A DNA stretch of 39,446 nucleotides from an uncultured Oscillospiraceae bacterium (GTDB lineage: Bacteria; Bacillota; Clostridia; Oscillospirales; Oscillospiraceae). This document shows positions 1 to 7,192 of this stretch, piece by piece. The stretch is from assembly GCA_934630985.1 (NCBI GenBank), contig CAKTXO010000005.1, positions 1-39,446 of the forward strand, given 5' to 3'. The notes under the pieces were generated by a model that did no database searches, was not told the DNA's origin, and was given only the letters and a program-made list of their open reading frames with translations. A program made the position numbers and the translations under genes. The number at the start of each line of letters is the position of its first letter. Position 1 is the first letter of the stretch.

Positions 1-33
1 GGGGTCATCGGAGTGGGGGATCGGGTCGCTCAT
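1..33 (-). CDS. 5' end of an unknown gene leaving the left edge
   Basis: Only the first 11 codons are inside the window (MSDPIPHSDDP), too few to assign a function. The start is supported by an AAGGAGG ribosome binding site at 41-47, seven bases before the ATG. A consensus minus-strand promoter lies at 226-255. The 161-bp foldback element at 64-224 fills nearly all of the predicted 5' leader, so this message should begin with a long RNA hairpin. The gene lies downstream of, and in the same direction as, the GTPase-NYN gene, but it has its own promoter. Confidence 0.7.
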   Translation of the reverse strand, partial: MSDPIPHSDDP

Positions 34-63
34 AGGGATGCCTCCTTATGGGTTTTTGTTTTA

Positions 64-224
64 GGGTCTATCTGAAAACCGTCAACACGCCCAAACAGCG
101 GGTCTTTTCCACCTGCTGGGCACCATTTTTTCTTGCAATACCCAGAGTATTCCTGCAAAAAAATGGCTTCATCAGGCGGAAAATCCCTCGCCGTTGGTCA
201 TATTCCCGGTTTTCAGATAGACCC
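64..224. mobile_element. Foldback MITE, copy with GGGTCTATCTGAAAACCG ends
   Basis: The element is 161 bp and bounded by perfect 18-bp inverted repeats (GGGTCTATCTGAAAACCG), flanked by TA on both sides, which suggests a TA target duplication. The two halves are complementary along most of their length, so the whole element can fold into one long imperfect hairpin. Its inside carries the same three motifs at the same offsets as the elements at 6725-6885 and 34977-35137: GGRTCTTTT near base 36, GTATTCCT near base 84 and AAAATCYCTCGC near base 117. It has no coding capacity, so movement would need a transposase supplied in trans. Confidence 0.8.
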
Positions 225-225
225 T

Positions 226-255
226 ATTATAACGGGAAATGTATGGGGTTGTCAA
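226..255 (-). promoter_or_regulatory. Consensus minus-strand promoter for the leftmost gene
   Basis: On the minus strand a perfect TTGACA (plus-strand 250-255) and a perfect TATAAT (226-231) are separated by 18 bases. The foldback element at 64-224 begins one base after the -10 box, so transcription should start inside the element. The promoter lies only 11 bases beyond the stop codon of the GTPase-NYN gene. Confidence 0.8.
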
Positions 256-266
256 TCCGATTCCCG

Positions 267-2810
267 TTATTTCCGAAAATGTTCCTGCATATTCTGCCGG
301 GTCTGCTCTACCTCCAGCTTCAGCTCCCTAGCGGACATCCGCAGTACGCCGCTGCGGAAGCTGGACAGCTGCACCAGGCCGTCGGAGGAGGCTACCCGGA
401 CGGCGTAGTTGCCGCCGATCTGGTCGGCCAGCGCCTCAATGTAGGCGTCCGCCGTCTCCCCCTCCCGGGTGTACACCACCTGGATGTTGTGAAAACGGCT
501 CTTTTCTCCGGGATTTCCCTTCTGCTTGTAACCGTCGAATACCAGAATCGTCCGGCACTTGGTAAAGCCCGCGTAGCTGCTGAGGGTGTCGCACAGCTGC
601 CGCCGGGCGGCGTCCAGGTCGGTTTTCGCCTGGTTTGCCAGCTCATCCCAGGCGAAAATCACGTTATACCCGTCCACAATCAGGCACTTTTCCCGGGGCG
701 GGGTAATGGTAATCTCCTCGGTAGCCGGCCGGTTGCCGGTACGCACCCCATACTGAGGTCGGCGGATTTCCCCAAACTCCCGGCGCATAATGGCCTCCAG
801 CTCCTTGTCTTCCAGCTGCAAATTCCGGGTCAGAAGCTCCGGGGGCTTCTCCTCCTTCAGGCCGCTTTCCAGGTGCATGTACTCCTTCACCTGGTTCCAG
901 GGCACATTGAAGCCCGCCCCGTGGGCGCAGAACACGGAATCCGGGGTATTTTCCACATCCGCCTCCGGATCGTAGCCCTCTTGGGCAATCACCGCTTCCG
1001 CATTGTGGCAGGTCTCGTAGCCCCGCAGCGTCAGCTGAAGCCGACCCAACCCCTGGGTATAGGCCGCCACCGTCTCGGCATAATCCCGAATTTCCGCCGC
1101 CGGAACCTGGCCCCGGAGGACGCAGAGATCTTCCACCGTCTCCGGCGGCTCCACCTGACCGCCCATGGTTCGGATATCCGTAATCCCCCGTCCGATCTGC
1201 TCCGTAGGCAGGGTCAGTTCAAAATCGTACCAGGGTTCCAGCAGAAGGGATTTCGCCTGCATAAGTCCCTGGCGCACCGCCCGATAGGTGGCCTGCCGGA
1301 AGTCGCCGCCTTCCGTGTGCTTCAGGTGGGCTTTCCCCACCAAAAGGGTGATTTTCATGTCCGTAATGGGTGCGCCGGTGAGGACGCCCCGGTGGGTTTT
1401 CTCCCCCAGATGGGTCAGAATCAGCTTTTGGAAATTGCCGTCCAGCACGTCCGTGGGGCATACCGTGTCGAAAACCAGCCCGGCGCCCCGGGCAAGGGGC
1501 TCCAGCAGCAGATGCACCTCGGCATAGTGGCGCAGAGGCTCAAAATGCCCCACGCCCTCCACGGTATCGGCGATGGTCTCCTTGTAGAAAATCCGCGGAT
1601 CCTCCAAGGTCACATCCAGGTCGAACCGTTCCTTCACCAGTGCCCGGAAAATTTCCAGCTGCACCTTGCCCATGATCTGCACATGAATCTGACCCTCCTG
1701 CCACAGGAGATGCAGCTGGGGCTCCTCCTCTTCCAGCTGGCGCAGCTTGGGCAGCGCCACCGCCGGGTCGGCTCCGGCAGGCAGTGCCACCCGATAGGTC
1801 ATCACCGGCTCCAACAGATTGGGCTTTCCCGCCGGCTCCGCCCCCAGGGCTTGTCCCGCCCAGGTCTGGGTCAGGCCGGTCACCGCCGCCAGCGTGCCTG
1901 CGGGTATTTCCTCCGGCGCGGTGAATTTCTCCCCGGAGTACAGCCGCAGCTGGACAATTTTCTCCTGCACCGGCTCTCCCTTGGCATTGAGATAGCTCAG
2001 CTGGGTTCTAGGCTTCAGGCTGCCGCCGGTGACCTTCAGCCAGGTCAGCCGGTTTCCCTGGACGTCCCGGGAGATTTTGTACACCCGGGCGGCAAATTCT
2101 GCTGGATATTCTCTTTCCGGGGCATATCTATCCAGAATTTCCAGTAATTTATCCACGCCCTCCAGCTTCAGGGCAGAGCCGAAGCAGCAGGGGAACAGCT
2201 TCCGTCCGGCGATGAGCCCCCGCAGATTCCCTGCCGTCACGCTGCCGGTTTCCAGGTAGCTTTCCAGCAGCGCCTCGTCGCACATGGCGGCGTTTTCCGC
2301 GATTTTCTCGGAGGATTCTCCGAAATCCACGCAGGCAGGGGACAGCTGCCGGTGAAGCTGCGCCATGCGCTTTTCCCGGTCGCTGCCCGGCAAATCCATT
2401 TTGTTGAGGAACAGAAAGGTAGGCACGCCGTAACGTTCCAGCAGCCGCCACAATGTCAGGGTATGAGCCTGGACTCCGTCGGTGCCGCTGATGACCAGCA
2501 CGGCGCAGTCCAGAATGGGCATGGTTCGCTCGGCCTCCGGGGCAAAATCCACATGGCCTGGGGTGTCCACCAGGGTGATTTTCCGGCCTTCCGTTTCCAG
2601 CCGAGCCTGCTTGGAGAAGATGGTAATGCCCCGGCTGCGCTCTAAGGCGTAGGTGTCCAGAAAGGCATCCTGGTGATCTACCCGACCCAATACCCGCCGG
2701 GCGCCGCTTTCAAAAAGCAACGCCTCGGATAGGGTGGTCTTTCCCGCGTCCACATGGGCAAGAAGCCCCACATTCAGGGGGCGTTTTTCGGTTTTGGTCT
2801 CCCCGGGCAT
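267..2810 (-). CDS. EF-G/Tet(M)-like ribosomal GTPase fused to a Rae1/YacP-like NYN nuclease domain
   Basis: This 847-residue protein begins with a complete translational GTPase. G1 is AHVDAGKTT (about residues 18-26), followed by RGITI, DTPGHVDF and NKMD, then EF-G domains II-V as in Tet(M)/Tet(O) ribosome protection proteins, which are about 640 residues long. The last 140 residues (about 707-847) are an NYN domain with LIVDGYN, ETADAYIE and ASSDGLVQ, resembling YacP/Rae1, the Bacillus ribosome-associated mRNA endonuclease. The ATG at 2810 was chosen over upstream starts because a GGAAGGGGGG site precedes it and a TATAAT box lies at 2842-2847. The fusion suggests a factor that enters the ribosomal A site and cleaves mRNA there. 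Tetracycline resistance is possible but not shown by the sequence. No clear terminator follows. Confidence 0.88.
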   Translation of the reverse strand: MPGETKTEKRPLNVGLLAHVDAGKTTLSEALLFESGARRVLGRVDHQDAFLDTYALERSRGITIFSKQARLETEGRKITLVDTPGHVDFAPEAERTMPILDCAVLVISGTDGVQAHTLTLWRLLERYGVPTFLFLNKMDLPGSDREKRMAQLHRQLSPACVDFGESSEKIAENAAMCDEALLESYLETGSVTAGNLRGLIAGRKLFPCCFGSALKLEGVDKLLEILDRYAPEREYPAEFAARVYKISRDVQGNRLTWLKVTGGSLKPRTQLSYLNAKGEPVQEKIVQLRLYSGEKFTAPEEIPAGTLAAVTGLTQTWAGQALGAEPAGKPNLLEPVMTYRVALPAGADPAVALPKLRQLEEEEPQLHLLWQEGQIHVQIMGKVQLEIFRALVKERFDLDVTLEDPRIFYKETIADTVEGVGHFEPLRHYAEVHLLLEPLARGAGLVFDTVCPTDVLDGNFQKLILTHLGEKTHRGVLTGAPITDMKITLLVGKAHLKHTEGGDFRQATYRAVRQGLMQAKSLLLEPWYDFELTLPTEQIGRGITDIRTMGGQVEPPETVEDLCVLRGQVPAAEIRDYAETVAAYTQGLGRLQLTLRGYETCHNAEAVIAQEGYDPEADVENTPDSVFCAHGAGFNVPWNQVKEYMHLESGLKEEKPPELLTRNLQLEDKELEAIMRREFGEIRRPQYGVRTGNRPATEEITITPPREKCLIVDGYNVIFAWDELANQAKTDLDAARRQLCDTLSSYAGFTKCRTILVFDGYKQKGNPGEKSRFHNIQVVYTREGETADAYIEALADQIGGNYAVRVASSDGLVQLSSFRSGVLRMSARELKLEVEQTRQNMQEHFRK

Positions 2811-2841
2811 ACAAAGCCCCCCTTCCATATCGAATACCCCT

Positions 2842-2870
2842 ATTATAGCATACCCATGCCCGTTCGCCAA
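2842..2870 (-). promoter_or_regulatory. Promoter of the GTPase-NYN gene
   Basis: Reading the minus strand, TTGGCG (2865-2870) is followed after 17 bases by a perfect TATAAT (2842-2847). Transcription would start near 2835, about 25 bases before the ATG at 2810, which rules out the longer reading frame that begins at 2933. Confidence 0.7.
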
Positions 2871-2952
2871 CCGGTTTCTTTTCCCCCATCCCCATCGGGA
2901 TTCCAGGAGGTTGATTTCGACTTGTTTTATCATTTATCCCAAAAATTCAGGG

Positions 2953-2981
2953 TTGATTTTTTAGAGCTTTGTGTGTATTAT
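2953..2981 (+). promoter_or_regulatory. Probable promoter of the antiporter-MgtC operon
   Basis: TTGATT (2953-2958), 17 bases, then TATTAT (2976-2981). It is divergent from the GTPase-NYN promoter and lies about 70 bases before the chosen antiporter start. Confidence 0.5.
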
Positions 2982-3048
2982 ATAAAGATTCTATGAGAGG
3001 GCTTTGCTGGCCCTCCGAATATCATACTTCAGAAGGGAGCGTTGTCCT

Positions 3049-4521
3049 TTGCTTACCCCATTTTACGAAAAGCTGCACATTACGGATACCGTCTCCGTAA
3101 TTATCATCTCCATTGCCCTGATGCTGATCTGCGGCTTTGCCGCCACCCGTGTCACCAAACGTCTGCGGCTGCCCAATGTGACGGCCTACATCGTCGCAGG
3201 CATTCTCATCGGCCCTTACTGCCTGAATCTGATACCCGGAAACGTAATTGGCGGCATGGATTTCATCGCCGATATTGCCCTGGCCTTTATCGCCTTCAGC
3301 ACCGGCGAGTTTTTCAAGCTCGACACCCTGAAAAAAAGCGGGGCGAAGGTGACGGTGATCACCGTTTTGGAAGCGGTTCTGGCCTCCGTTCTGGTATTTA
3401 TCGTCACCTATTTTGTGCTGGGACTGGAGCTGAGCTTCTCCATCGTTCTGGCCGCCCTGGCCTCCGCCACCGCCCCCGCCTCCACCGTCATGACCATCCG
3501 GCAGACCCACGCCAAGGGCGATTTCGTGGACACCCTGTTGCAGGTAGTCGCCCTGGACGATGTGGTGGGGCTGGTGGCCTACAGCATTGCCATCTCCGTG
3601 GCTCTGGCCTCCGGCACCGGCACCTTTCAGATGGATTCCATTCTGAAGCCCATTGCCGTGAACATTCTGGTGCTCCTGCTGGGCGGAGCCTTCGGCTTCT
3701 TCCTGAAGCTGCTGCTCCACAAGCGTTCCACGGACAACCGGCTCATTGTCTCCATTGCCCTGCTGTTTGCCTTCTGCGGCATCTGCGCCATGCTGGATGT
3801 TTCCCCGCTGCTGGGCTGCATGTCCATGGGCACGGTCTACATCAATCTCACGGGCGACAAGCGGCTTTTCCAGCAGCTCAATTATTTCAATCCGCCCATC
3901 CTGCTGCTGTTCTTCGTGCGCTCTGGGGTGAACTTTGACCTGGGCTCTCTCGTGAATACCTCCGACAGCATCGGTGCCACCCCTCTGGTGGTGGTGGGAA
4001 TTCTCTATTTTCTGGTGCGCATCGTCGGAAAGTATATCGGCGCGTTCCTGGGCTGTCTGGCAACGAAAAAGGACGGAAAGGTTCGCAATTACCTGGGCCT
4101 TGCCCTGATTCCTCAGGCCGGTGTGGCCATCGGTCTGGCCGCCACCGGCGCCCGGACGCTGGGCGGCGAAATGGGCAACGCCCTGGAAACCATCATTCTG
4201 GCCTCCAGCGTGCTCTATGAGCTGATCGGCCCCGCCTGCGCCAAGCTGTCGCTGTATCTGTCCGGCTCCTACTCCACAAAGCTGGAGGATTTAGCACCCA
4301 TTCCCGCCCCGGAGCCCGGCCAGCCGTCCAAATCCGAGGTGGAGCTGCTGATTGAGCGGATCCAGGCCATCCAGCAGGAGCTGCCCCGGCACAACAATCC
4401 CTACTATGAGGACGAGGAGGCCTTCACCGAGGCCGCCGCGGAGCACTCCGCCCAGATGGAATCGTTCTTCACCGCATCCGGAAGAGCCAACCCGGTTATG
4501 ACAAGGGGGAATAAAAAATGA
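3049..4521 (+). CDS. Monovalent cation:proton antiporter (CPA2/NapA-Kef type)
   Basis: A 490-residue integral membrane protein with about 12 hydrophobic segments. It contains the family pattern LPNVTAYIVAGILIGPY near the N-terminus and an adjacent Asp pair in ALDDVVGLVAY. In CPA2 exchangers such an Asp pair is associated with electrogenic Na+/H+ exchange, so that mode is an inference here. The last 75 or so residues form a hydrophilic Pro/Glu-rich tail without a recognisable RCK domain. I start it at TTG 3049 because AGAAGGGAG (3031-3039) is correctly spaced; an in-frame TTG at 3004 lacks a good site. The stop overlaps the next gene by four bases (ATGA), so the two are translationally coupled. 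Likely role: sodium, potassium or pH homeostasis at the cytoplasmic membrane. Confidence 0.85.
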   Translation: MLTPFYEKLHITDTVSVIIISIALMLICGFAATRVTKRLRLPNVTAYIVAGILIGPYCLNLIPGNVIGGMDFIADIALAFIAFSTGEFFKLDTLKKSGAKVTVITVLEAVLASVLVFIVTYFVLGLELSFSIVLAALASATAPASTVMTIRQTHAKGDFVDTLLQVVALDDVVGLVAYSIAISVALASGTGTFQMDSILKPIAVNILVLLLGGAFGFFLKLLLHKRSTDNRLIVSIALLFAFCGICAMLDVSPLLGCMSMGTVYINLTGDKRLFQQLNYFNPPILLLFFVRSGVNFDLGSLVNTSDSIGATPLVVVGILYFLVRIVGKYIGAFLGCLATKKDGKVRNYLGLALIPQAGVAIGLAATGARTLGGEMGNALETIILASSVLYELIGPACAKLSLYLSGSYSTKLEDLAPIPAPEPGQPSKSEVELLIERIQAIQQELPRHNNPYYEDEEAFTEAAAEHSAQMESFFTASGRANPVMTRGNKK

Positions 4522-5252
4522 AGCAATGGATGTCCATGGGCGATCCCATCGCCCATCTGCTGGGCGCCTGGAGCGAGGAAATCAATCTCGGCTCCCTGCT
4601 GCTGCGGCTCACGCTGATCGTATGTCTGGCGGCCTCCATCGGCTGTGAGCGATCCAGCAAGCGGCACAGTGCCGGTCTGCGAACCTTTGTGCTTGTGGCC
4701 TTCTCCGCCACGGTGTCCATGCTGCTGGATCAATATCTGTACCTGCTTTTGGGCTGCAAGGTGCCTGTTCTGTCCGCCGCCACCCTGCTGGCCGTTACCT
4801 CCGTCAGCGCCAACTCCATTCTCTACTCCTCCCGGGGGCAGATCAAGGGACTGACCACCTCCGCCGGACTTGTAAGCTGCTGCATTCTTGGATTCACCGC
4901 CGGTGCAGGGCTGTACGCCCTGACCCTGATCGTGTATCTGTTCCTGCTGGCCATTCTGGCCGGGCTTCCCTCCTTTGAAACCTATCTGAAAAACCGCTCC
5001 AACCATTTTGAGGTTCACATGGAGCTGAAAAGCAGCGCATATCTCCGGGATTTCGTCACGGTCAGCCGCCGCCTGGGGCTGCGCATCGACGACATTGAGG
5101 CCAACCAGGCCTACGCCGGTTCCGGCCTCAGCGTGTATTCCATCTGCCTGACCATCTGCTCTCCGGAGCTGAAAAAGTACAAGACCCATGTGGAAATCAT
5201 CCAGGCTCTGTCCTCCCTGGATTACATTTACCATATTGAGGAAATGCACTGA
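4518..5252 (+). CDS. MgtC/SapB-family membrane protein with C-terminal ACT-like domain
   Basis: A 244-residue protein. The first 150 residues hold four to five membrane segments and the MgtC signature: a Leu-rich helix, an IGCERSSKR turn, then AGLRTFVLV. The last 85 residues are soluble and look like the small ACT-like domain found at the end of many MgtC proteins. MgtC relatives affect Mg2+ homeostasis, and in some pathogens they modulate the membrane ATPase. The ATG overlaps the antiporter stop and has an AAGGGGGA site at 4503-4510. The fixed overlap suggests a joint ion-homeostasis function. The substrate is unknown. Confidence 0.78.
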   Translation: MKQWMSMGDPIAHLLGAWSEEINLGSLLLRLTLIVCLAASIGCERSSKRHSAGLRTFVLVAFSATVSMLLDQYLYLLLGCKVPVLSAATLLAVTSVSANSILYSSRGQIKGLTTSAGLVSCCILGFTAGAGLYALTLIVYLFLLAILAGLPSFETYLKNRSNHFEVHMELKSSAYLRDFVTVSRRLGLRIDDIEANQAYAGSGLSVYSICLTICSPELKKYKTHVEIIQALSSLDYIYHIEEMH

Positions 5253-5426
5253 TTTTTCAATCGCGTCGAAAAGGGGCAGCGGAAGCCCGGCGTGCCGGGA
5301 ATCGGCCTCAGGCTAAAGATTCTTCCGGCAGAAACCCGTGGAAAGGTTTCATTTTCCGCCGGAATTTGAAAAAACTGTCCATAATTCACAAATACCGAAG
5401 CAGATAAAAACTTTTTCTGTTTAGGA
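5253..5426. other. Intergenic region with two hairpins, no clear terminator
   Basis: Between the MgtC-like gene and the next promoter are a small hairpin (CCCGG-CGTG-CCGGG, 5286-5299) and a larger one closed by TTCCGGC/GCCGGAA with an inner AAACC/GGTTT pairing (5323-5364). Neither is followed by a run of T, so an intrinsic terminator is not evident. I see no gene here. Confidence 0.45.
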
Positions 5427-5455
5427 TTGACAATTATCCCGTTTGTGTTTATAAT
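5427..5455 (+). promoter_or_regulatory. Perfect consensus promoter of the iron-type binding-protein gene
   Basis: TTGACA (5427-5432), 17 bases, then TATAAT (5450-5455), a match to the vegetative sigma consensus at all 12 positions. The predicted leader to the ATG is about 57 bases. Strong expression is expected unless a repressor acts here. No obvious Fur-type inverted repeat was seen. Confidence 0.85.
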
Positions 5456-5518
5456 AATGTCTGTTCAATCCGATACCTGAATCGGCATCGGAATTTTGAG
5501 GAACGGAGGAAAACTTCT

Positions 5519-6676
5519 ATGAAAAAGTATTTGGCACTGCTTCTGGCAGTGGTGATGGTTCTGTCTCTGGCCGCCTGCGGCGGCAAGACCGAGGCTCCCG
5601 CCGCTACCGAGGCTCCCAAGGCCGATGCTCCGGCCGCTACCGAGGCGGCCGAGGCCGATCCCATGAAGGATCTGGTTGCCGCGGCGCAGGCCGAGGGCGA
5701 GCTGACCGTTTACGGCTCCTGCGAGGAGGAGTACCTGGCCGCTGCCTGTGAGCACTTCCAGGAGCTCTACGGCATCAAGGTCAACTATCAGCGTTTGTCC
5801 ACCGGTGAGGTTCAGGCCAAGATCGAGGAAGAGAAGGGCAATCCTTCCGCCGACGTCTGGTTTGGCGGCACCACCGATCCCTACAACGTGCTGGCGAAGG
5901 AAGACCTGCTGGAGCCCTACGCCGCTCAGAACGCTTCCCACCTGCTCAGCGATATGTACAAGGATCCGGACGGCAAGTGGTACGGCATCTACAAGGGCAT
6001 CCTGGGCTTCATGGTCAACACCGATGAGCTGACCCGTATGAACCTGGAAGCTCCCGCCGACTGGCAGGATCTGCTGAAGCCCGAGTACAAGGGTCTCGTC
6101 TGGCTGTCCAACTACAACACCGCCGGCACCGCCAAGCTGGTCATCAACACCATGATTCAGAAGTACGGCCACGACGAGGGCATCCAGTACCTGGTTGACC
6201 TGGACAAGAACATCGAGGTTTACACCAAGTCCGGCTCCGGCCCCTCCAAGAACGTGGGCACCGGCGAGTGCGTCATCGGCATCGGCTTCCTGCATGACGG
6301 CATCACCCAGATCGTGGACAACGGCTACGACAACGTCCAGCTGGTCATCCCCTCCAGCGGCACCTCCTTCGAGGTCGGCGCTACCGCCATCTTCAAGGGC
6401 GCTGCCCATCCCAATGCCGCCAAGCTGTGGATTGAGTACGCTCTGTCTCCTGAGTGCGTGAACCTGGCTGCCCAGAACGGTTCTTACCAGTTCCTGGTCA
6501 TCGACAACGCCACTCAGCCCGAGGTTGCCATGCAGTTCGGCCTGGATCCCGACAACGTCATGGACTATGACTTCGAGGATGCCAAGAACAACATCGGCAC
6601 CTACATCGAAGAGGTCATGGCTGCTCTGAATGCCGGCGGCGCTGACACCGGTGCGGATCGCTTCAAGACCGAGTAA
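5519..6676 (+). CDS. ABC importer substrate-binding lipoprotein, Fe3+/FbpA-like class
   Basis: A 385-residue extracellular lipoprotein. The signal peptide ends in a lipobox (LSLAAC, Cys near residue 19), followed by an Ala/Glu/Pro-rich linker to about residue 45. The body starts LTVYGSCEEEYLAAA and contains SADVWFGG, LVWLSNYNTAGTA and KLWIEYALSPE, typical of bacterial type-1 iron and related binding proteins. The start has a GGAGG site shortly upstream. It is followed by a strong terminator, and its permease and ATPase lie beyond two repeat elements. The cargo is probably ferric iron, but the family also includes binders of aminoethylphosphonate and other solutes. Confidence 0.85.
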   Translation: MKKYLALLLAVVMVLSLAACGGKTEAPAATEAPKADAPAATEAAEADPMKDLVAAAQAEGELTVYGSCEEEYLAAACEHFQELYGIKVNYQRLSTGEVQAKIEEEKGNPSADVWFGGTTDPYNVLAKEDLLEPYAAQNASHLLSDMYKDPDGKWYGIYKGILGFMVNTDELTRMNLEAPADWQDLLKPEYKGLVWLSNYNTAGTAKLVINTMIQKYGHDEGIQYLVDLDKNIEVYTKSGSGPSKNVGTGECVIGIGFLHDGITQIVDNGYDNVQLVIPSSGTSFEVGATAIFKGAAHPNAAKLWIEYALSPECVNLAAQNGSYQFLVIDNATQPEVAMQFGLDPDNVMDYDFEDAKNNIGTYIEEVMAALNAGGADTGADRFKTE

Positions 6677-6694
6677 TTTTCTACCGAACCCCCA

Positions 6695-6723
6695 GGGCGG
6701 CGGCTTCTGCCGCCGCCCTTTTT
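6695..6723 (+). terminator. Intrinsic terminator after the binding-protein gene
   Basis: A nine-base GC stem (GGGCGGCGG/CCGCCGCCC, 6695-6703 and 6710-6718) with a six-base loop is followed by TTTTT. It lies inside the transporter locus, so the permease and ATPase must come from read-through or a separate promoter. Confidence 0.88.
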
Positions 6724-6724
6724 C

Positions 6725-6885
6725 GTAACCGCCGATGAAATCGGCTGCGGTTATCGGGCGGATCTTTTGCCCCGACTGTGCAGTTTGAAAAGCTTGAAAG
6801 ACATACAGTATTCCTGCGCTTTTCAAACTTTCATTCGTGCCAAAATCTCTCGCCGCTGACTCTTGCCGATTTCATCACCGGTTAC
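6725..6885. mobile_element. Foldback MITE, copy with GTAACC ends, inverted relative to its neighbour
   Basis: A 161-bp element with 21-bp inverted ends (GTAACCGCCGATGAAATC… against GTAACCGGTGATGAAATC…, 19 of 21 positions matching). The core motifs GGATCTTTT, GTATTCCT and AAAATCTCTCGCC lie at the same offsets as in the copies at 64-224 and, read on the other strand, 34977-35137. The flanks TTTC and TTTA may be a decayed 4-bp duplication. The first base is two bases past the terminator T-run. No coding capacity. Confidence 0.72.
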
Positions 6886-6889
6886 TTTA

Positions 6890-6940
6890 TTCGGAAGCAC
6901 GGATGAAATTCCATCCGCGGATTTCATCCGTGCTTCCGAA
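6890..6940. repeat. Perfect 20-bp-arm palindrome
   Basis: TTCGGAAGCACGGATGAAAT at 6890-6909 pairs exactly with 6921-6940, leaving an 11-base loop. There is no T-run after it, so it is not an ordinary terminator. It lies between two foldback elements and may be the remnant of a third, or a site of DNA secondary structure. Confidence 0.8.
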
Positions 6941-6946
6941 AGCCAT

Positions 6947-7165
6947 GGAAGCTCTGATTAAATCGGCAAGAGCTGGGAGCGAGAGATTTTTCTCTAGCCG
7001 AAGGGTTCAAAAGTGGAGGAATACTTTGTGTACCCGCAAGGGGTATGCCGCATCCGTAAGCCAGCTTACGCTGGCAACGGCTGCGCTATATTTCCCGCTT
7101 TTGAACCTGCACGGATAGAGAAAAAGATCCGCTATCCAGCCGCAGACGATTTATTCAGAGGTTCC
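6947..7165. mobile_element. Foldback MITE, GGAAGCTCTG family, copy 1
   Basis: A 219-bp element with imperfect inverted ends (GGAAGCTCTGATTAAATC and GGAACCTCTGAATAAATC). The flanks CCAT and CTAT may be a decayed 4-bp target duplication. Relative to the 161-bp copy at 34977-35137 it carries about 58 extra bases at the hairpin tip, containing a small GCCAGC/GCTGGC hairpin. It ends 28 bases before the permease ATG and so forms part of the permease leader. Confidence 0.82.
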
Positions 7166-7192
7166 CTATTTCAACAAGGAGGGAGAAGGCCT

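Noticed and set aside
48..2147. A 699-codon plus-strand frame opposite the GTPase-NYN gene
   Set aside because: Antisense shadow; no ribosome binding site or recognisable domain, whereas the minus strand has complete GTPase motifs and a promoter.
267..2810. Calling the GTPase a tetracycline resistance gene
   Set aside because: The family resemblance is real, but the C-terminal nuclease fusion and lack of supporting context do not justify a resistance call.
5286..5364. Hairpins upstream of the iron-type importer as a riboswitch
   Set aside because: They lie before the consensus promoter at 5427-5455, so they cannot be in the importer leader, and they match no riboswitch pattern I recognise.
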